DNA of 64,000 nt from Schistosoma haematobium (taxonomy: Eukaryota > Platyhelminthes > Trematoda > Strigeidida > Schistosomatidae). The notes under the pieces were generated by a model. The model was not told where the DNA came from. It made no database searches and saw nothing but the letters and a program-made list of their open reading frames with translations. Shown here one piece after another: positions 51,081 to 63,629 of this stretch. Position numbers and translations under genes: made by a program. Each line of letters starts with the position of its first letter. Position 1 is the first letter of the stretch. Where the stretch lies: the NCBI RefSeq assembly GCF_000699445.3, contig NC_067196.1:3596001-3660000 (forward strand), in the 5' to 3' direction.

Positions 51081-53663
51081 AAGGGAGAAGTGGAGATGAT
51101 AATAGGCTGGATAAGAAGTTGTTGGTGATACATGTCATTGGTAAAATGGTAAATTGCGAGACATGCATCGTCCTCAACTAGTCAAAACGGGAAGCAGTAA
51201 TCTACGATATAGAACATACTTGTCAAGTTTCCTCTTTGAGACGTACACTAACTGGGTTGGGATCATTTTATCTTTAGTGATCCAGTGATCTGATTTTAAT
51301 TTCAAAGAATGAACGAATGTGCTATAAATATATTATGCTTTCAGATTATGTTGGGTGGGTTTAATTCAAGCACTCATTCCGCCGGGCACATTCCGAATGG
51401 AAATAAGAGAATCGAGTGGAAAAACGAGAATAAACCAACTCATTTAGGTAAACCATGACTCAATATTTTTAGCCAGATAAAAGTAACGCAAATACATGAA
51501 AATAGTGTGAGCAATACACTCAGGTAACCTCATGTAAATCAGCTGGCGTTAATAAGCGAATAACTGGAAGGTCAAACTGTGGTTCAGGAAGAATGAATAA
51601 ACTGGTCTATCCGGGAACTGGAATAATCCACCTGAACGTGACACAAATTATACACTACATATCTTGGAGAGCACTTCAAATGATTACAAAGTCTAATGAG
51701 AAGAGTTAGAAACGCGCCTGAGTTTTCGCTCTTTGATGTGTAGTCTTTCGAGAGTTGTCTCGAAGTTAGTAGGAATCATGTTTTGGTAGTAAGTTCGTAA
51801 TGGGGTTACTTGCGTGACTTGTCAGATCACTTCTTATTCTCCTATACCTCAACAAAAATAATCTCAAGGGATGGAGTCTGTCTTCATAAGATTTATCCTC
51901 ATCGACTAAGTATTCCGCTACCGTAGTCGGTCTAAGAAATTTATGTCGCTTTCGAAGATATTTGGAATGAGAACAATGTGGACTTTCAGATGCGTCTATG
52001 TGCATGTCTCAGGAGGAGTTGGGCACGGTTGCAGGCTGACCACACCAGTTTCCTCCCCTTAAAATAATACGCTTCGTATGAATAGGCTGCATCCTCTGCA
52101 TATTACGAGCGGGTATTCATGATCAATGTGGATACTAGGCCGATAACGAGCTCGAAGGATACAATTGAGAGCGCACTTTCATAGGAGTTGGAAGTCGTTT
52201 GTGGAGTAGAATGTTCATGACATGATATTGAATAAGTTGCGCTCTAACTCACTATTTTGTGCCCACTATTAAAGGTTTACCTATGAACTATCTCCCTTGG
52301 TCTGTTGTGATGACGGTTATACCATTAAAAGAAATCGAATTTTCTATCGGCACCCTAGCTTTTGACTCTGTTGACATGTCCTTTAGGAACGTAGCCATAG
52401 GCCGTCAAATGACTCGGTCAATACATGTTAAAACATACTCAAATTCTCTGACGAAGGAAATGATCGGGCGATATCGATGCGAATATGTCCAAATCTTGTG
52501 CCAACTTTATTACGCCTTATGGATGCCTAAGCCGAAAAACGAATATGCTGGTTCGTTTCGGCTGTATGGGATGCAAACCATTTTGTTTGATAATAGACTT
52601 TGTTCCAGGGTACGACATATTTAACATAATTTTGTTTCCCAATGGGTTCCAGCATACTTTTTACACCGTCCAACTGAGCTTCGGATTATAAATGAGCTTT
52701 GGCAGAAAACCACGCTTCCGATAATCTAAAATATCCCGCTTGTAATGTCGCTAGCTTAAGACAGTTAGAGTCCTCATCATTATCTTGAAAAATGCCTCCG
52801 CTTGTCGTTGATGTTAATGTTATTTAATATCAGATATGACACAATTAAACAATTTGTGTCGGCACTGTGTTTATCGTGATTTAGTGTGGAGATTTAGGAA
52901 GTGTTCCATGGTCAGTAAATACTGTGAAGGTAATACCATCTTAAAATTAGCGCATGTACTTAATAACTAGATGAATGTCTAAACATTCTTTCATGAAGAT
53001 CATGTACATTGTTTGAGATACATTTCGTCTTTCAGAGAGGAAATCAAGTGATTTCAAGTTGTTACTTACCTGCTATTGAGAACTGATTTAATGGAGATGT
53101 TGGAGGAATCCGTTTTAAGTGATAAGTGTATTTCATTGGCTCTGATCACAAAGCAATACCTGAGTAGTTAACACTTTTCAGTGTTTTTAAATCACTATAT
53201 AGCCATAACTAGTCGGTGTATCAAGTGCGAACAACCTTATGTCTTTCCACGAGGGTGGCGCTGTGATGTTGTAACTCCACTGGGAAAAAGTGACAGAAGA
53301 CGTTTTAAACACCGCAAGGTGGCGCACTTTTACTGGTGTGTCAGATAACGAATAAAATCTGTCGACATCCTAATCCAGCATGTAACTCTAAAAAGCAATG
53401 TTTACTGAAAGCATACTAGACAGAACTTATCGCTGATTTTATTCATTTAGTATTTTAAAATTGAGTTCTCACTTTAGTAAAATGCTCTGTATGATTTTCA
53501 CTGGCTACAAGTAGGTCGTCCGGAGAGGCATATACAAAAAATAAACCTGGTACGAGTTGAAAGATGAAACGTTGAAATATTTGCCACGCATTTCTGAGAA
53601 AGGGAAGCATTGTGACGACTGTCCTTATTACACAATCGTAAACGAATTGGCGTATGACGATAG
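51081..53663. other. Unassigned region, less A+T-rich in part
   Basis: 51700-52680 has open frames of 80-121 codons on both strands (51766-52005 minus, 52259-52624 plus). None shows a motif that I can name. It could be an old transposon or a lost gene. No claim is made. Confidence 0.3.
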
Positions 53664-54218
53664 TGTAGAATCCAAACTACGGTTTGGATGTTGAAGAATA
53701 GCCGACCGGAGACTTTAGACACGCGCCCTTTCATGTCGAAATCAAAACAAGTAATCGGGTAAATAGCGGTTCTATAATTCATCATAAATTTAAATGTAAA
53801 TCGTTACCTAAACAAATATTACCACCCGGCTATTCAACCAATAATTGTTCAATCAATCAAATCTAAATTACAATAAATAAAGAAGTTGATAGAAGATGAG
53901 GGAAAATTACCAGTCAAAACAAATGAACGTTATTCTATCCTGACTGGATAGAACACACACAAAAGGAGGAGCAAATCAATACGGCTACCGCCAAGAACAA
54001 GGGTCAAGTAAATCAACACAGATGCAGTTCAGGAAGAAACACAAACTTAGTGAATGCGTAAGAAAAACAAAAACTATAATAAAAAATACAAGTATTAACA
54101 ATTCAAATGTAATCAAAATACAACAATGTACAACTAAGGGGATCAATAGGAACAAAGTACAAGTATATACATGGAGGGATTTTCACCAACACACAAAACC
54201 TTCAAAATGGATCTTACA
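53664..54218 (-). repeat. BEL/Pao 3' LTR (555 bp)
   Basis: Near-identical to 59483-60035. It is preceded on the minus strand by a purine-rich stretch (ATGGAGGG...TTTTGGGGGCCAG, about 54219-54242) that may be the polypurine tract. Confidence 0.92.
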
Positions 54219-54362
54219 CTGGCCCCCAAAATCCCTCCATATCACACAAGCTACCTTGATGCCTATGGTCATGGTTCATTATATAACATATCACACCATA
54301 GGAACGAGTAGGACTTACAACAGTACGCCTACTCGACCTACCTACATTGATAATACGAGGAA

Positions 54363-56070
54363 CTAATTCGAGCCTTCAAGGAGGCATAATCTACGTATAT
54401 CTCTCCTGACTAATCCACCGTTCGTACGAACAACCACTGTTCTAACTCTTCCGTCGTCATCTATTTCACAATCTTCAACTACTCCTATAGGCCATTTTCC
54501 ACGAGTCGATATGTCCGAAGCCACGATCACTACATCCCCTTTCTGAAAATTGCGGTGTTCAACTAACCACTTTTGACGTTTTTGTAGGGACGGTAAATAC
54601 TCTCTTAACCACCTTTTCCAAAACACATTGGCAAGATGATTAACCTGTTTCCAACGTTTGTCATATTTATCTCTGATGCTACCTTCTTCGACTATTCCGT
54701 CACATTCTCTCAATAATAACAAACTATTTGGCGACAAGGCTAGTTTATCGTTAGCATCTTGAACGATCGGAGTTAAGGGTCGATCGTTCAATATCCTTTC
54801 AATCTCAATCAAATAAGTGCTTAGCGTCTCATCGGTTAAAGTCTGTTCTCTAGTTATCAATAATAACAGTCGGCGTATGGACCTAATCATCCTCTCCCAG
54901 ACTCCACCCCTATGGCTGGATGAGGGCGGGTTAAAATGCCACTGAATCTGCCTAGCTGACAGTTCCTTGTCTATTTTCTGTTGATTCAACTGTTGCACGA
55001 ATCTCCTTAGTTCAGAGACTGCACCCACGAAATTTGACCCATTGTCACTGTAAATGTCTGCAGGTTTCCCTCTTCTTCCAATGAAACGTAGCAAGACCAT
55101 TATAAACGAATCAGTATTCAAACTATGTGTCATTTCAATATGTACCGCTCGGGTTTGCAAGCAAGTAAATACACATCCATATCTTTTTTCTAATGATCTT
55201 CCTCTCTTGACCACAAGGGGTCCAAAGTAGTCTACTCCCACGGCTGAAAAGCTATACCATCCTGGTTGAACTCTACAAACTGGAAGCGGCGCCATCAACT
55301 GTCGTCCTGTATTCATCGTAAACTGCCGGCATGTCACACACTTTCCTATCACTCTCTTAACCGTGCTGGTTCCTTTTATTATCCAATACCCTTTTCCGGA
55401 TCGTAGCCAGTACTTGTGACGTTCCTGTGTGTCCTTGTTCCTTATGATAATGTCTAATTATCATTTCTGTCACTAAGTGTCGACTGGGCAATATTATTGG
55501 ATGTTTAAAGGCATTTGGGAACTCTGAGTAGCTTAGTCGACCTCCAACGCAGAGTAACCCATCAAGTATTATCGGTGATAAGCCCTTCAGATCGTTGTGA
55601 CTAAGTAGGTTACCATTGTTTTTAAATTCACTAAATATTTCTCCATACACCTCTTTCTGAACCATCAATAAAATTTTACGCTTGGCGATGTCAAGCTCCT
55701 TGACCTTTAAACATCCTAGATGAACGGATCCTTCGTGACTCGGTGAACGAAGTATCATCAGGAATTCTATGAACCTTCTAAGCCATGCTACGGCTCTGAC
55801 CAATTTCAACCACTCAGAATAATAAGAGAGAATAGGTGACATGTTGTACTTTATACTACTCAAGTTAACCACAGCAGTTTTTCTAAACTCAATATCGTCA
55901 GGAGTAGGTTCCGGACAGTCAGTGATTGCTGTACAAAATTCGCCATGCAGTAAGGTAGGACATTTAAACCAAAGCTCAAGATCTGACATTTTTTGTATAC
56001 CTCTCGAGGTCCAAGCAGCTGGACGACTTAACATAACTCCATTGTTCAATTTTCGTATACTGGTGCACAT
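54363..56070 (-). pseudogene. BEL/Pao integrase, zinc-binding and DDE core, one frameshift
   Basis: The zinc-binding HHCC module is split: HYHKEQGHTG near 55440, a frameshift near 55390, then CVTC. The catalytic core reads GVDYFGPLV (Asp), YSDNGSNFVGA (Asp) and RGGVWERMIRS (Glu), so DDE is complete. The C-terminal part (WKQVNHLANVFWKRWLREYL, RKGDVV-like QKGDVVIVASD) matches the BEL/Pao tail domain DUF5641. It stops at 54363, just before the 3' LTR. Confidence 0.9.
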
Positions 56071-56488
56071 TGGCGAGGCGGTTGGCTATACAGGTGCTAT
56101 AGCGGTTCTCGATATTCTTGATGTAGTACGACACTACCATGGAATCTGTATAGAAGTTTACCTTACAGAAAAAATTAGGCAGGCTTCTCTGTAAGACTTC
56201 ACTAAGCCTCACGCTTAACACTGCTGCCGCCATTTCAGGCCTCGGTATAGTGACCTGTTTGATAGGTGCTACCCTAGACTTGCAGCACAACAAAATACAG
56301 TAGGGTTGTTCCTTCAAATAACTGACTCGTGCGTACGCGACTGCTCCATAACCGATCTCTGAAGCGTCACTGAACAGGTGCAATTCTATTTCCGCTTCGG
56401 GTTCGTCAATTCTCTTCTTAATACCCCTAGCTACCGTAATATGACCTATTTGACGCATAAAGTTCACCCAATTCAGCCACTCAGACAC
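55976..56488 (-). pseudogene. BEL/Pao RNase H region, broken
   Basis: Codes IELHLFSDASEIGYGAVAY (first Asp) and FYTDSMVVSYYIKN (later Asp). A frameshift near 56050 separates it from AAWTSRGIQKMSDLELWF, which leads toward the integrase. Degrades the RNA strand of the hybrid by family role. Confidence 0.8.
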
Positions 56489-56517
56489 GTATGGCTCGTT
56501 GAGAGGCTGATCCCAGC

Positions 56518-58081
56518 CTATTTGGGACTTACATAGTTTTGCAAAAGAACCTTGGCAGTAAGACAGACTGGAGCAATTAAACCCAAAGGATCGAACAGAG
56601 AAGAAACTATAGATAGAATCCCTCTCCTAGTCAGAGGCCTTTCCGGTGCATCGAAGTAAAACTTGAATACATCTTGTTTAAAATCCCATTCTACTCCTAG
56701 AGTTCGATGGGTAGTGTCATAACTCGTTGACATTTCTATCAAAGACTCTTCTTTTCATACATCAGACAAGATGGTCCTTACTTCCTCCGAGTTGGTGAAC
56801 CACTTCTTTAGTTTAAAACCTCCTCTACATAGTAATTCACTTATTTGCTTTAACAAAACTCTTTGCCTGATCACAAGTAGAAAAGGATATTAAGCAATCA
56901 TCAACATAGAAATTATTCTTGACAGCATCTACGACATAACCATCATAACCGTCGGAGAATATGTGGGCCGTCTTTTTCAAGGCGAAGTTTGCACAAAATG
57001 GCGATGATGTGGCACCAAATGGATGAGATGTCATTCGAAACTCAGATGGTTCCTTTGACATGTCTCCCTCCTGCCACCACAGAAATCTTAAGGCTCCTCG
57101 ATCAGACTCAGGGACCTTCACTTGCATGAACATTTCTTCAATATCTGCCGAGATTGCAACTGCTTCCTTGCGAAAACGCAATAATATAAACACTAACTCA
57201 GCAGTGGTGTCAGGTCCTTGATAAATCATATCGTTTAGAGAAATACCTGCAAACTTGGCCGCACAATCAAGGACCACTCTAAGTTTTTCTGGCTTTTTCG
57301 GATTTAACACAGCATGATGAGGTAAATACCACCGGGGACGATAATTCGGTTGCAACTGTAGTTCGGGTACTTTCTCTGCATAGCCCTTTGTAAGATTACT
57401 TTCAATACCTTTGGTATACCTTACGTGTAGACTGTTATCCTTCAACGGTTTGCGCTTCAAATTCTGTAACCTACTGTTGGCTACTTCATAGTTTCCCACT
57501 TTCCTACTTGGATTCTCTTTCCATGGTATAGGAACTACGAAATGACCGTTGTCGAAGTGCTTGCCCTCTTCCACAATTTTTATAGCTGCCTTATCCTCTA
57601 CCGATAATGATTTATCATTTGAATAAGCATCGGAAAACTCTGCGTCATAAAACTTACGTATTTCGTTCTCTAATGTCTGTATCTTACTGGTGTGATTAAC
57701 CACTCTTTTCCTATAGTCCGGATACGATGCAGGTCCGAAGACCGTCCACCCCAGCAATGTTTTCACAGCGTACGGGTTTTTTCTTCCACCCAATCGCCGA
57801 TCTACCACCCAGTGTGCTTCTGACACGTCGCAACCAATCAACAGCAGAACTTCTTCAGAGTCTAAGTTATCTATTGGTACGTCCCTTAAATGTGGCCACT
57901 TAACTAGGTTGTTCACCGCCGCCCTTGTTGGCTTATGACCTGGTATACCTGCCACAATCAGAGCTCCTTCGATCGTAACATGTTCGGACCGATCTAACGA
58001 ATATACCTCAAAAGGTGTCCTTGTGACCGTCATTGTCCTATTACCACTCACGGTCTCTACTACCACTGACGCTCGGTCTTC
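56518..58081 (-). pseudogene. BEL/Pao reverse transcriptase, broken
   Basis: Continues in the gag frame after the TAG. It carries RWYLPHHAVLNP, RVVLDCAAKF, AISADIEEMFMQV (motif A Asp), PFGATSSPF and NNFYVDDCL (catalytic YVDD). A one-base frameshift occurs near 56845, an in-frame TGA near 56757, and another frameshift near 56530. VEWDFKQDVFKF and SSLFDPLGLIAPV mark the region after the palm. The catalytic residues are intact, so the damage is from stops and not from active-site change. Confidence 0.88.
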
Positions 58082-59389
58082 CTACAGCCCGAGATACCTC
58101 GAACAGCTCGATTTTATCAACGTCACATCAGACCCGTTATCCAACAAGGCATAACCCACCATTTCGGCGTTTCCCAACATCAACCGCACAGGAATCATTC
58201 CTAAGCACATTTGACTACTTAGGGATTTAGTAAGTCCACAGCAATTCTGGGTTCCAGACTTATTATTTACACCGTTGCTTGTCGAGTTGGTATGCAGCAG
58301 AGTGTGATGTCTTTTCTCACCACTGTCAACGTTACAGGGCCTTGTCATCTTGCATTCACTGGCCTTATGTCCTTGTCTAAGGCAGACGAAACAAATGCCA
58401 TTAACTCTTGAGTGAGACCATCTATCTTGAACGGTAAGCGCTAAAACTTTTGGACATTTATAAATAGCATGGTCCAGGGAACACACACTGCATTTAGCTC
58501 TCTCTCTCGAATTATTATCCTGCTCCAATTGCAAGTGACAATTTGTCTTTAGGTTGTGTCCCTTTCTCGGACGATTCGCTGACCGTCCAAACCTACTATT
58601 AGCTACTCTCGCTCGGGATGCTATAGATTGGGTAAGCTCGTCAAAAGTCGGTTCCCTATTATCTTCCGTCAATTAATCCACCCGGTCCACCCACTGGGCT
58701 TGCATAACTTGAGGTAATAGTCTTACTATTCTTTCCAAAGTAACTAAAGAATTTAGATCTGAGGTATAATTCATCTGTTTCAAGACCATAGCACAGTTTT
58801 CCATTTTAATAGCCAAGTTTGATAGTTGCTCCCCGTCAGTATAATCAATATTTACAGCATTGAATAAGTCTTCTAATGTTTCTCGAGCGATTACATGAGA
58901 CTGTCCAAACAAACGTTTAAGGATTTCCCTTGCCCTCCTGTAACCGGAGGATGCGTCCATCACGACACAACCCTCAATAGCTGTTTTCGCCTTGCCCTTA
59001 CAATAGTGCATTAAATAGAGCAAACGTTGGCTATCATCAGTGACTCTTGATGCTATATAGGTCTCAAATTGCCTTATAAACTTCCAGTATCCTCTTGGCT
59101 GTCCATCGAAATAACTCAATTCAACCTTTGGTAGTTCTAGACCAACAACAGGCGCCATAGGCAGAACGCTCTTTCCCGATAATTCAAGCCTTTGCTTCTC
59201 CTTTAAACTAAGATTTTTTACGTCATCTGTCATTGAATTAAGACTAGAGTCACTACCATGATAATCAACCCTATTCGAGTCTGAACCATGACAATTAAGG
59301 ACATCAAAAGGCACTTGCTTGGTAATTGGGGATTCTTCATTAACATCAACGAACTTTGAGCTTGATTTCCTTCGACGATTAGTTGGCAT
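58082..59389 (-). pseudogene. BEL/Pao gag and protease region, two in-frame stops
   Basis: The likely start is the Met at 59389 (MPTNRRRKSSSKF). A capsid-like region (YFDGQPRGYWKFIRQFETYI, the DUF1759 type) precedes a TAA at 58673-58675. In the same frame follow two Cys/His clusters, including CFVCLRQGHKASEC (CX2CX4HX4C), and a retropepsin-like ALLDNGSDVTLI near 58140. A TAG at 58082-58084 ends it. DNGS replaces the usual D-S/T-G motif. Confidence 0.88.
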
Positions 59390-59450
59390 TATAAACGAAA
59401 CGACCAAATATTTCCAGAAACGATAATCAAAATCCGCGAACGATTGCCAA

Positions 59451-59463
59451 AGGATTTCGGCCA
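59451..59463 (-). other. Candidate primer binding site
   Basis: TGGCCGAAATCCT on the minus strand begins 19 nt after the 5' LTR. A TGG start suits a tRNA 3' CCA end, but the tRNA was not identified and the 19-nt gap is long. Confidence 0.3.
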
Positions 59464-59482
59464 AGTAATAATTGTTTAGAAT

Positions 59483-60035
59483 TGTAGAATCCAAACTACG
59501 GTTTGGATGTTGAAGAATAGCCGACCGGAGACTTTAGACACGCGCCCTTTCATGTCGAAATCAAAACAAGTAATCGGGTAAATAGCGGTTCTATAATTCA
59601 TCATAAATTTAAATGTAAATCGTTACCTAAACAAATATTACCACCCGGCTATTCAACCAATAATTGTTCAATCAATCAAATCTAAATTACAATAAATAAA
59701 GAAGTTGATAGAAGATGAGGGAAAATTACCAGTCACAACAAATGAACGTTATTCTATCCTGACTGGATAGAACACACACAAAAGGAGGAGCAAATCAATA
59801 TGGCTACTGCCAAGAACAAGTGTCAAGTAAAACAACACAGATGCAGTTCAGGAAGAAACACAAACTTAGTGAATGCGTAAGAAAAACAAAAACTATAATA
59901 AAAAATACAAGTATTAACAATTCAAATGTAATCAAAATACAACAATGTACAACTAAGGGGATCAATAGGAACAAAGTACAAGTATATACATGGAGGGATT
60001 TTCACCAACACAAAACATTCAAAATGGATCTTACA
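59483..60035 (-). repeat. BEL/Pao 5' LTR (553 bp)
   Basis: Upstream LTR relative to gag. It holds the element's promoter by family knowledge; no TATA box was assigned. Confidence 0.92.
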
Positions 60036-60040
60036 GATAG

Positions 60041-61129
60041 GCTCTTATGTAATCTGGAATGTGGTTATATCAAGTAGAAAAGTGGTGAGATCTCACGGTA
60101 GACGGCACGTAACCGCGAGGTCTAACAGCGGTGGAGTGTCCCTTTATGACCACAAACTGTAGTAAGAGCTGTGACATAGGTAATAAAATACTCGTACATT
60201 TATTATCCCAGTGACCAGTATGCTGATCATGTACCTTTTCAATTGCGACATGCTGTGTTCCACTTGCTACCAGTTGGTTGGTCGGATAACGGCATTCGAC
60301 TAATGACTTTGTTCTTAAGATCATCATACATTGAGTCGCCTTCAAGGTCGAGTGCTGATTTTTTAACTTGGTTTGAAATTTCGCATGGGAATACTGAGCT
60401 AGTGTACACGTGGCCATTAGACTGATTTTCGGAACTAGGTAAAGGTTTATCAAACGTATAGAACCATAATGAAGAAATTAAGGCTGTGAAATTAGACATA
60501 GGTAAAGTACACCGACTGAACTGGATTCAAGGAAAATAAGACTGTTGCGATATAATGCAAAGAGGCTCGCACGACACATCAAATGTCATGAGAATGATCA
60601 AAACGCTAATAAACAATATTATATGCACATATGTATTTACGCATAAATATTCATTGAGTTGGGTCTGCAAATGCGAGTTTATGCCCAGAACATAATAATT
60701 ATTCCAACGGCGTATGTGGACAAAAATGCAACATAATAATCATAAAAAGATAGAGATTTGTTTCCGGATTGATTTATTACGATGAATGCAATTCTTAATC
60801 GCAAACTATAATCCTTAGTCAATATGTATGTTGAATGTGTGTTCTTATACCATTTAACCAGTTACCTACAGATCCTATGATCTCTGAATTCGTTATTGAC
60901 TCTATTACTTAGGTCTAAATGCAATAAAACAGTTACGATGGAATATGAAATCAGAGAGATTACAAACGTAAATTACAAAGAATTCTGTTTCCACAAATCA
61001 CAACCAGGAAGCAATACCCTGAGATCGCTAGAAACGAGTTTATAATGGCTGGGTAGATTTTATAAAACAATGTTTAAACTGATTTCTTTGAAGATATAAC
61101 TTATACTAACTCTTAAAACATCAGAAATT
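60041..61129. other. Flank of the BEL insertion, unassigned
   Basis: Relatively G+C-rich near the insertion, with a 127-codon minus-strand frame at 60453-60070 that shows no motif I recognise. It could be an older repeat into which the BEL element inserted. The rest is A+T-rich. Confidence 0.3.
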
Positions 61130-61300
61130 CTAATTCCTGAAAGGGATTTTGTAGATATTATAATAATTTAGTAGTTAAATTCATGAGTCAATTAAAGCTA
61201 GACCATTATGGAAAACATGGAAGGCTGTTTCATCCTAAAATGAGAGTCCTCAGCAGTACGCATCCACGATCCCGCTCGTGGGACTCGAAACCAAGATATA
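61130..61300 (-). repeat. Family B fragment
   Basis: Tail (GAGTCAATTAAAGCTAGACC) and a worn core (CTGAGGAC, GAAACAG on the reverse strand); the tRNA-like head is partial. Confidence 0.6.
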
Positions 61301-61394
61301 TTAGAATATGAATAATTTATCACTGTTTTATTATTGACAATCCACTTAATATATATATATAATATACCCTTGTGAATCAGGGTAATTTTACATT

Positions 61395-61535
61395 GGTTTT
61401 CAGGAGAACCAGACATCATCCAGACTTTCACGTAACAACCCGAAACTGTACAACTCAATCCCATTTAACAGAAGAATTAGACACTAACCAAGCTTTAAAT
61501 TTGTAGTCTAAATAGTACAGCTCTATTTACTCCAA
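61395..61535 (-). repeat. Tandem ~70-bp repeat, inverted relative to 11130-11337
   Basis: GGTTTTCAGGAGAACCAGAC and CAGACTTTCACGTAACAACC are the reverse complement of the array at 11.1-11.3 kb. Confidence 0.65.
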
Positions 61536-62239
61536 TTATTCGACATTATCAAACATTGATTAATGATAATTATCACTAAGTGATATTCTTAATTACCTAA
61601 TTACTTGACTAAAGATAAAGTAAGAGAGACAATCGACTTTTGAATTATATAATTTACAAGAAAATATCAAATTTATATTTAGTTCTTATAACAAAATATA
61701 ATGTATACACAGTTAATTAGTTGTACATCATTTTTAAAGAATGAGATGCATTGTCTTTTTTTTTCTCTTTATAAAAAAAGAAATTCTTTGATAACAGAAG
61801 AAAATACCCTGAAATCTTGTAAATACACAAGAAGAAGTAAATGTTTACATATACAAAAACAAAAAAGAAACAGTTGTAAAACGATAAACAGATAACTGTT
61901 ACCCTATACAAAATAAGAACAAATAAATGATGATGACGATAAAGTTAATTATACACATCCTTCACCCTCTCTTTACCACCACCACCAATAACATCAATAA
62001 TAGAAACAAAAGTATAGAATGGATCAAATTATTAAACTAGGCCAAATTAACAAAAATTCATCATTGAAAAGAAAAATGTTATATCCTGGAGATCTTACTA
62101 TGGAATGTTGAATATTTCGATGATGATAATAATGATAATAATAATAATAAAGACCATGAAGAGTTCTTGAGATTACAAGATAAAACAGAAAACAGTTATC
62201 TTACAAACTGATGTGAATACAATAGAGAAAAGATCAAAT

Positions 62240-62286
<47 letters not shown>

Positions 62287-62676
62287 GATTCTCGTAACTA
62301 ACGTAACATCTTATATCTGATATGTATAGAGATAGATATTGGATTTGAACAATTAAAGTATAATATGAAATAGAAGAAGAAAAGGAAAACAATGATTGAA
62401 TTCTACATACCATAAATTGAATTCATATATGAAAAGAAAGTGTGAATAGACAATATACACAAACAATACCAAAGTGTACTTGACACAAACACATATACAC
62501 AACAACAACAAAAACAACAAATCAGAAACAATAAGGACTTGAAAAAGAAAAGAGAAGAAAGAGAGGGGAGATGGAGAAAGAGAGAAACATATGGAAAGAT
62601 TCATTTGCATAATATATGTTAAACTTGTGAAAGTATACGCATAATATATGAAGAAGAAGAAGAAGGAGAAAGAAAT
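61536..62676. other. A+T-rich simple sequence, no gene seen
   Basis: Contains (AAT)n at 62242-62285 and many A-rich and GAA runs. It could be the 3' UTR of the candidate exon that follows. Confidence 0.4.
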
Positions 62677-62823
62677 TTACATAAATCCATTATTGTCGAA
62701 TTCACGTTTTCTTTTGTGTTTTCTTTTATGATTATTGTTTATTGATTTTGAAATTTTTTTGATGAATGTTGTTGATGATGAATTGGAGTTTGTTACTAGA
62801 TGAGTTGATGTACAGAGATGGTG
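62677..62823 (-). CDS. Candidate last exon of an unidentified minus-strand gene
   Basis: On the minus strand AATATTTAG (AG 62825-62824, with a T10 run upstream) opens a 48-codon frame ending in TAA at 62679-62677. It is Ser/Thr/Asn-rich, then strongly basic (NHKRKHKRKREFDNNGF), as in nuclear protein tails. The evidence is the acceptor, the phase-free open frame and the biased composition. No family match is claimed and it may be chance. Confidence 0.3.
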   Translation of the reverse strand, partial: HHLCTSTHLVTNSNSSSTTFIKKISKSINNNHKRKHKRKREFDNNGFM

Positions 62824-63579
62824 CTAAATATTGATTGTGGAAAAAAAAAAGTTAATCGGTCAAACACAAGATAGAACTTAGCACATGTTTAAAACAATTC
62901 AAGTCTTTATACCCGATTAGTATAGCAAGATGAGTTCTAAAGTAGAATAGATGATAATAGTATTACTGATGGAAACAGAGAATATTAGGTATAAGATACG
63001 ATTAGAGGCGAAAATATAAATTAGTGAAATAGAAAAAAGTTATACAGAATTTAAGAATTTACGATTTAAGAAAAGATAAAGAGCGAACGCACTTGTGCCA
63101 TGAAGAATGATTTAAAACAATGTCACTTCAACTATCTAAACACCGGTTATAATAATCACGGGGAACCCAACCAGATGATCTGCACCTACTTACATGGACC
63201 AATTAGATAATCAGTGTCATCATGGACCTATCCATGTATTGGATTGTCCCTCCCTACCATTCTTTCAATGCATTAGTGTACATTAATCATTATCGCTCAC
63301 AAAATTAGTCAGTGGAATAGTGTACGTAATGCATGTCCTAACTACCTAATTCGATAAAAAAAATTCCCTACCTGATCAATCAACTTCTCATACTTGCTGA
63401 TGTTTGCCAAATAACAATGAAACCTAGGTCTATGGTTAGCTATCGACAACCTCCAATCAAATAAAGTATCAACATAGAGCACGTGAAATTCAATCACCTA
63501 AAATAGTCGCAACATCCTAGTTTAATTCACAAATTCCCATAACAACCATGAATGTAGCATTGGTCACTACTCAGGGATT

Positions 63580-63629
<50 letters not shown>

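Larger units (their letters stand above)
53664..60035 (-). mobile_element. BEL/Pao LTR retrotransposon, complete ends, defective coding
   Basis: Bounded by 5-bp target duplications GATAG (53659-53663 and 60036-60040) and by LTRs with TG...CA ends (53664-54218 and 59483-60035). Minus-strand order is gag, protease, reverse transcriptase, RNase H, integrase, as in BEL/Pao. In schistosomes the known members are Sinbad and Saci-1. Coding is broken by at least three in-frame stops and four frameshifts. By eye the LTRs differ at about six bases and one 2-nt indel, so the insertion looks fairly recent. Confidence 0.93.

Noticed and set aside
52259..52624. A 121-codon open frame as a gene
   Set aside because: No motif, no splice logic, no homology that I recognise; listed only as unassigned sequence.
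54022..54366. Basic open frame in the LTR, repeated at 59820-60077
   Set aside because: Present in both LTRs on the strand opposite to the element genes, with no conserved domain.
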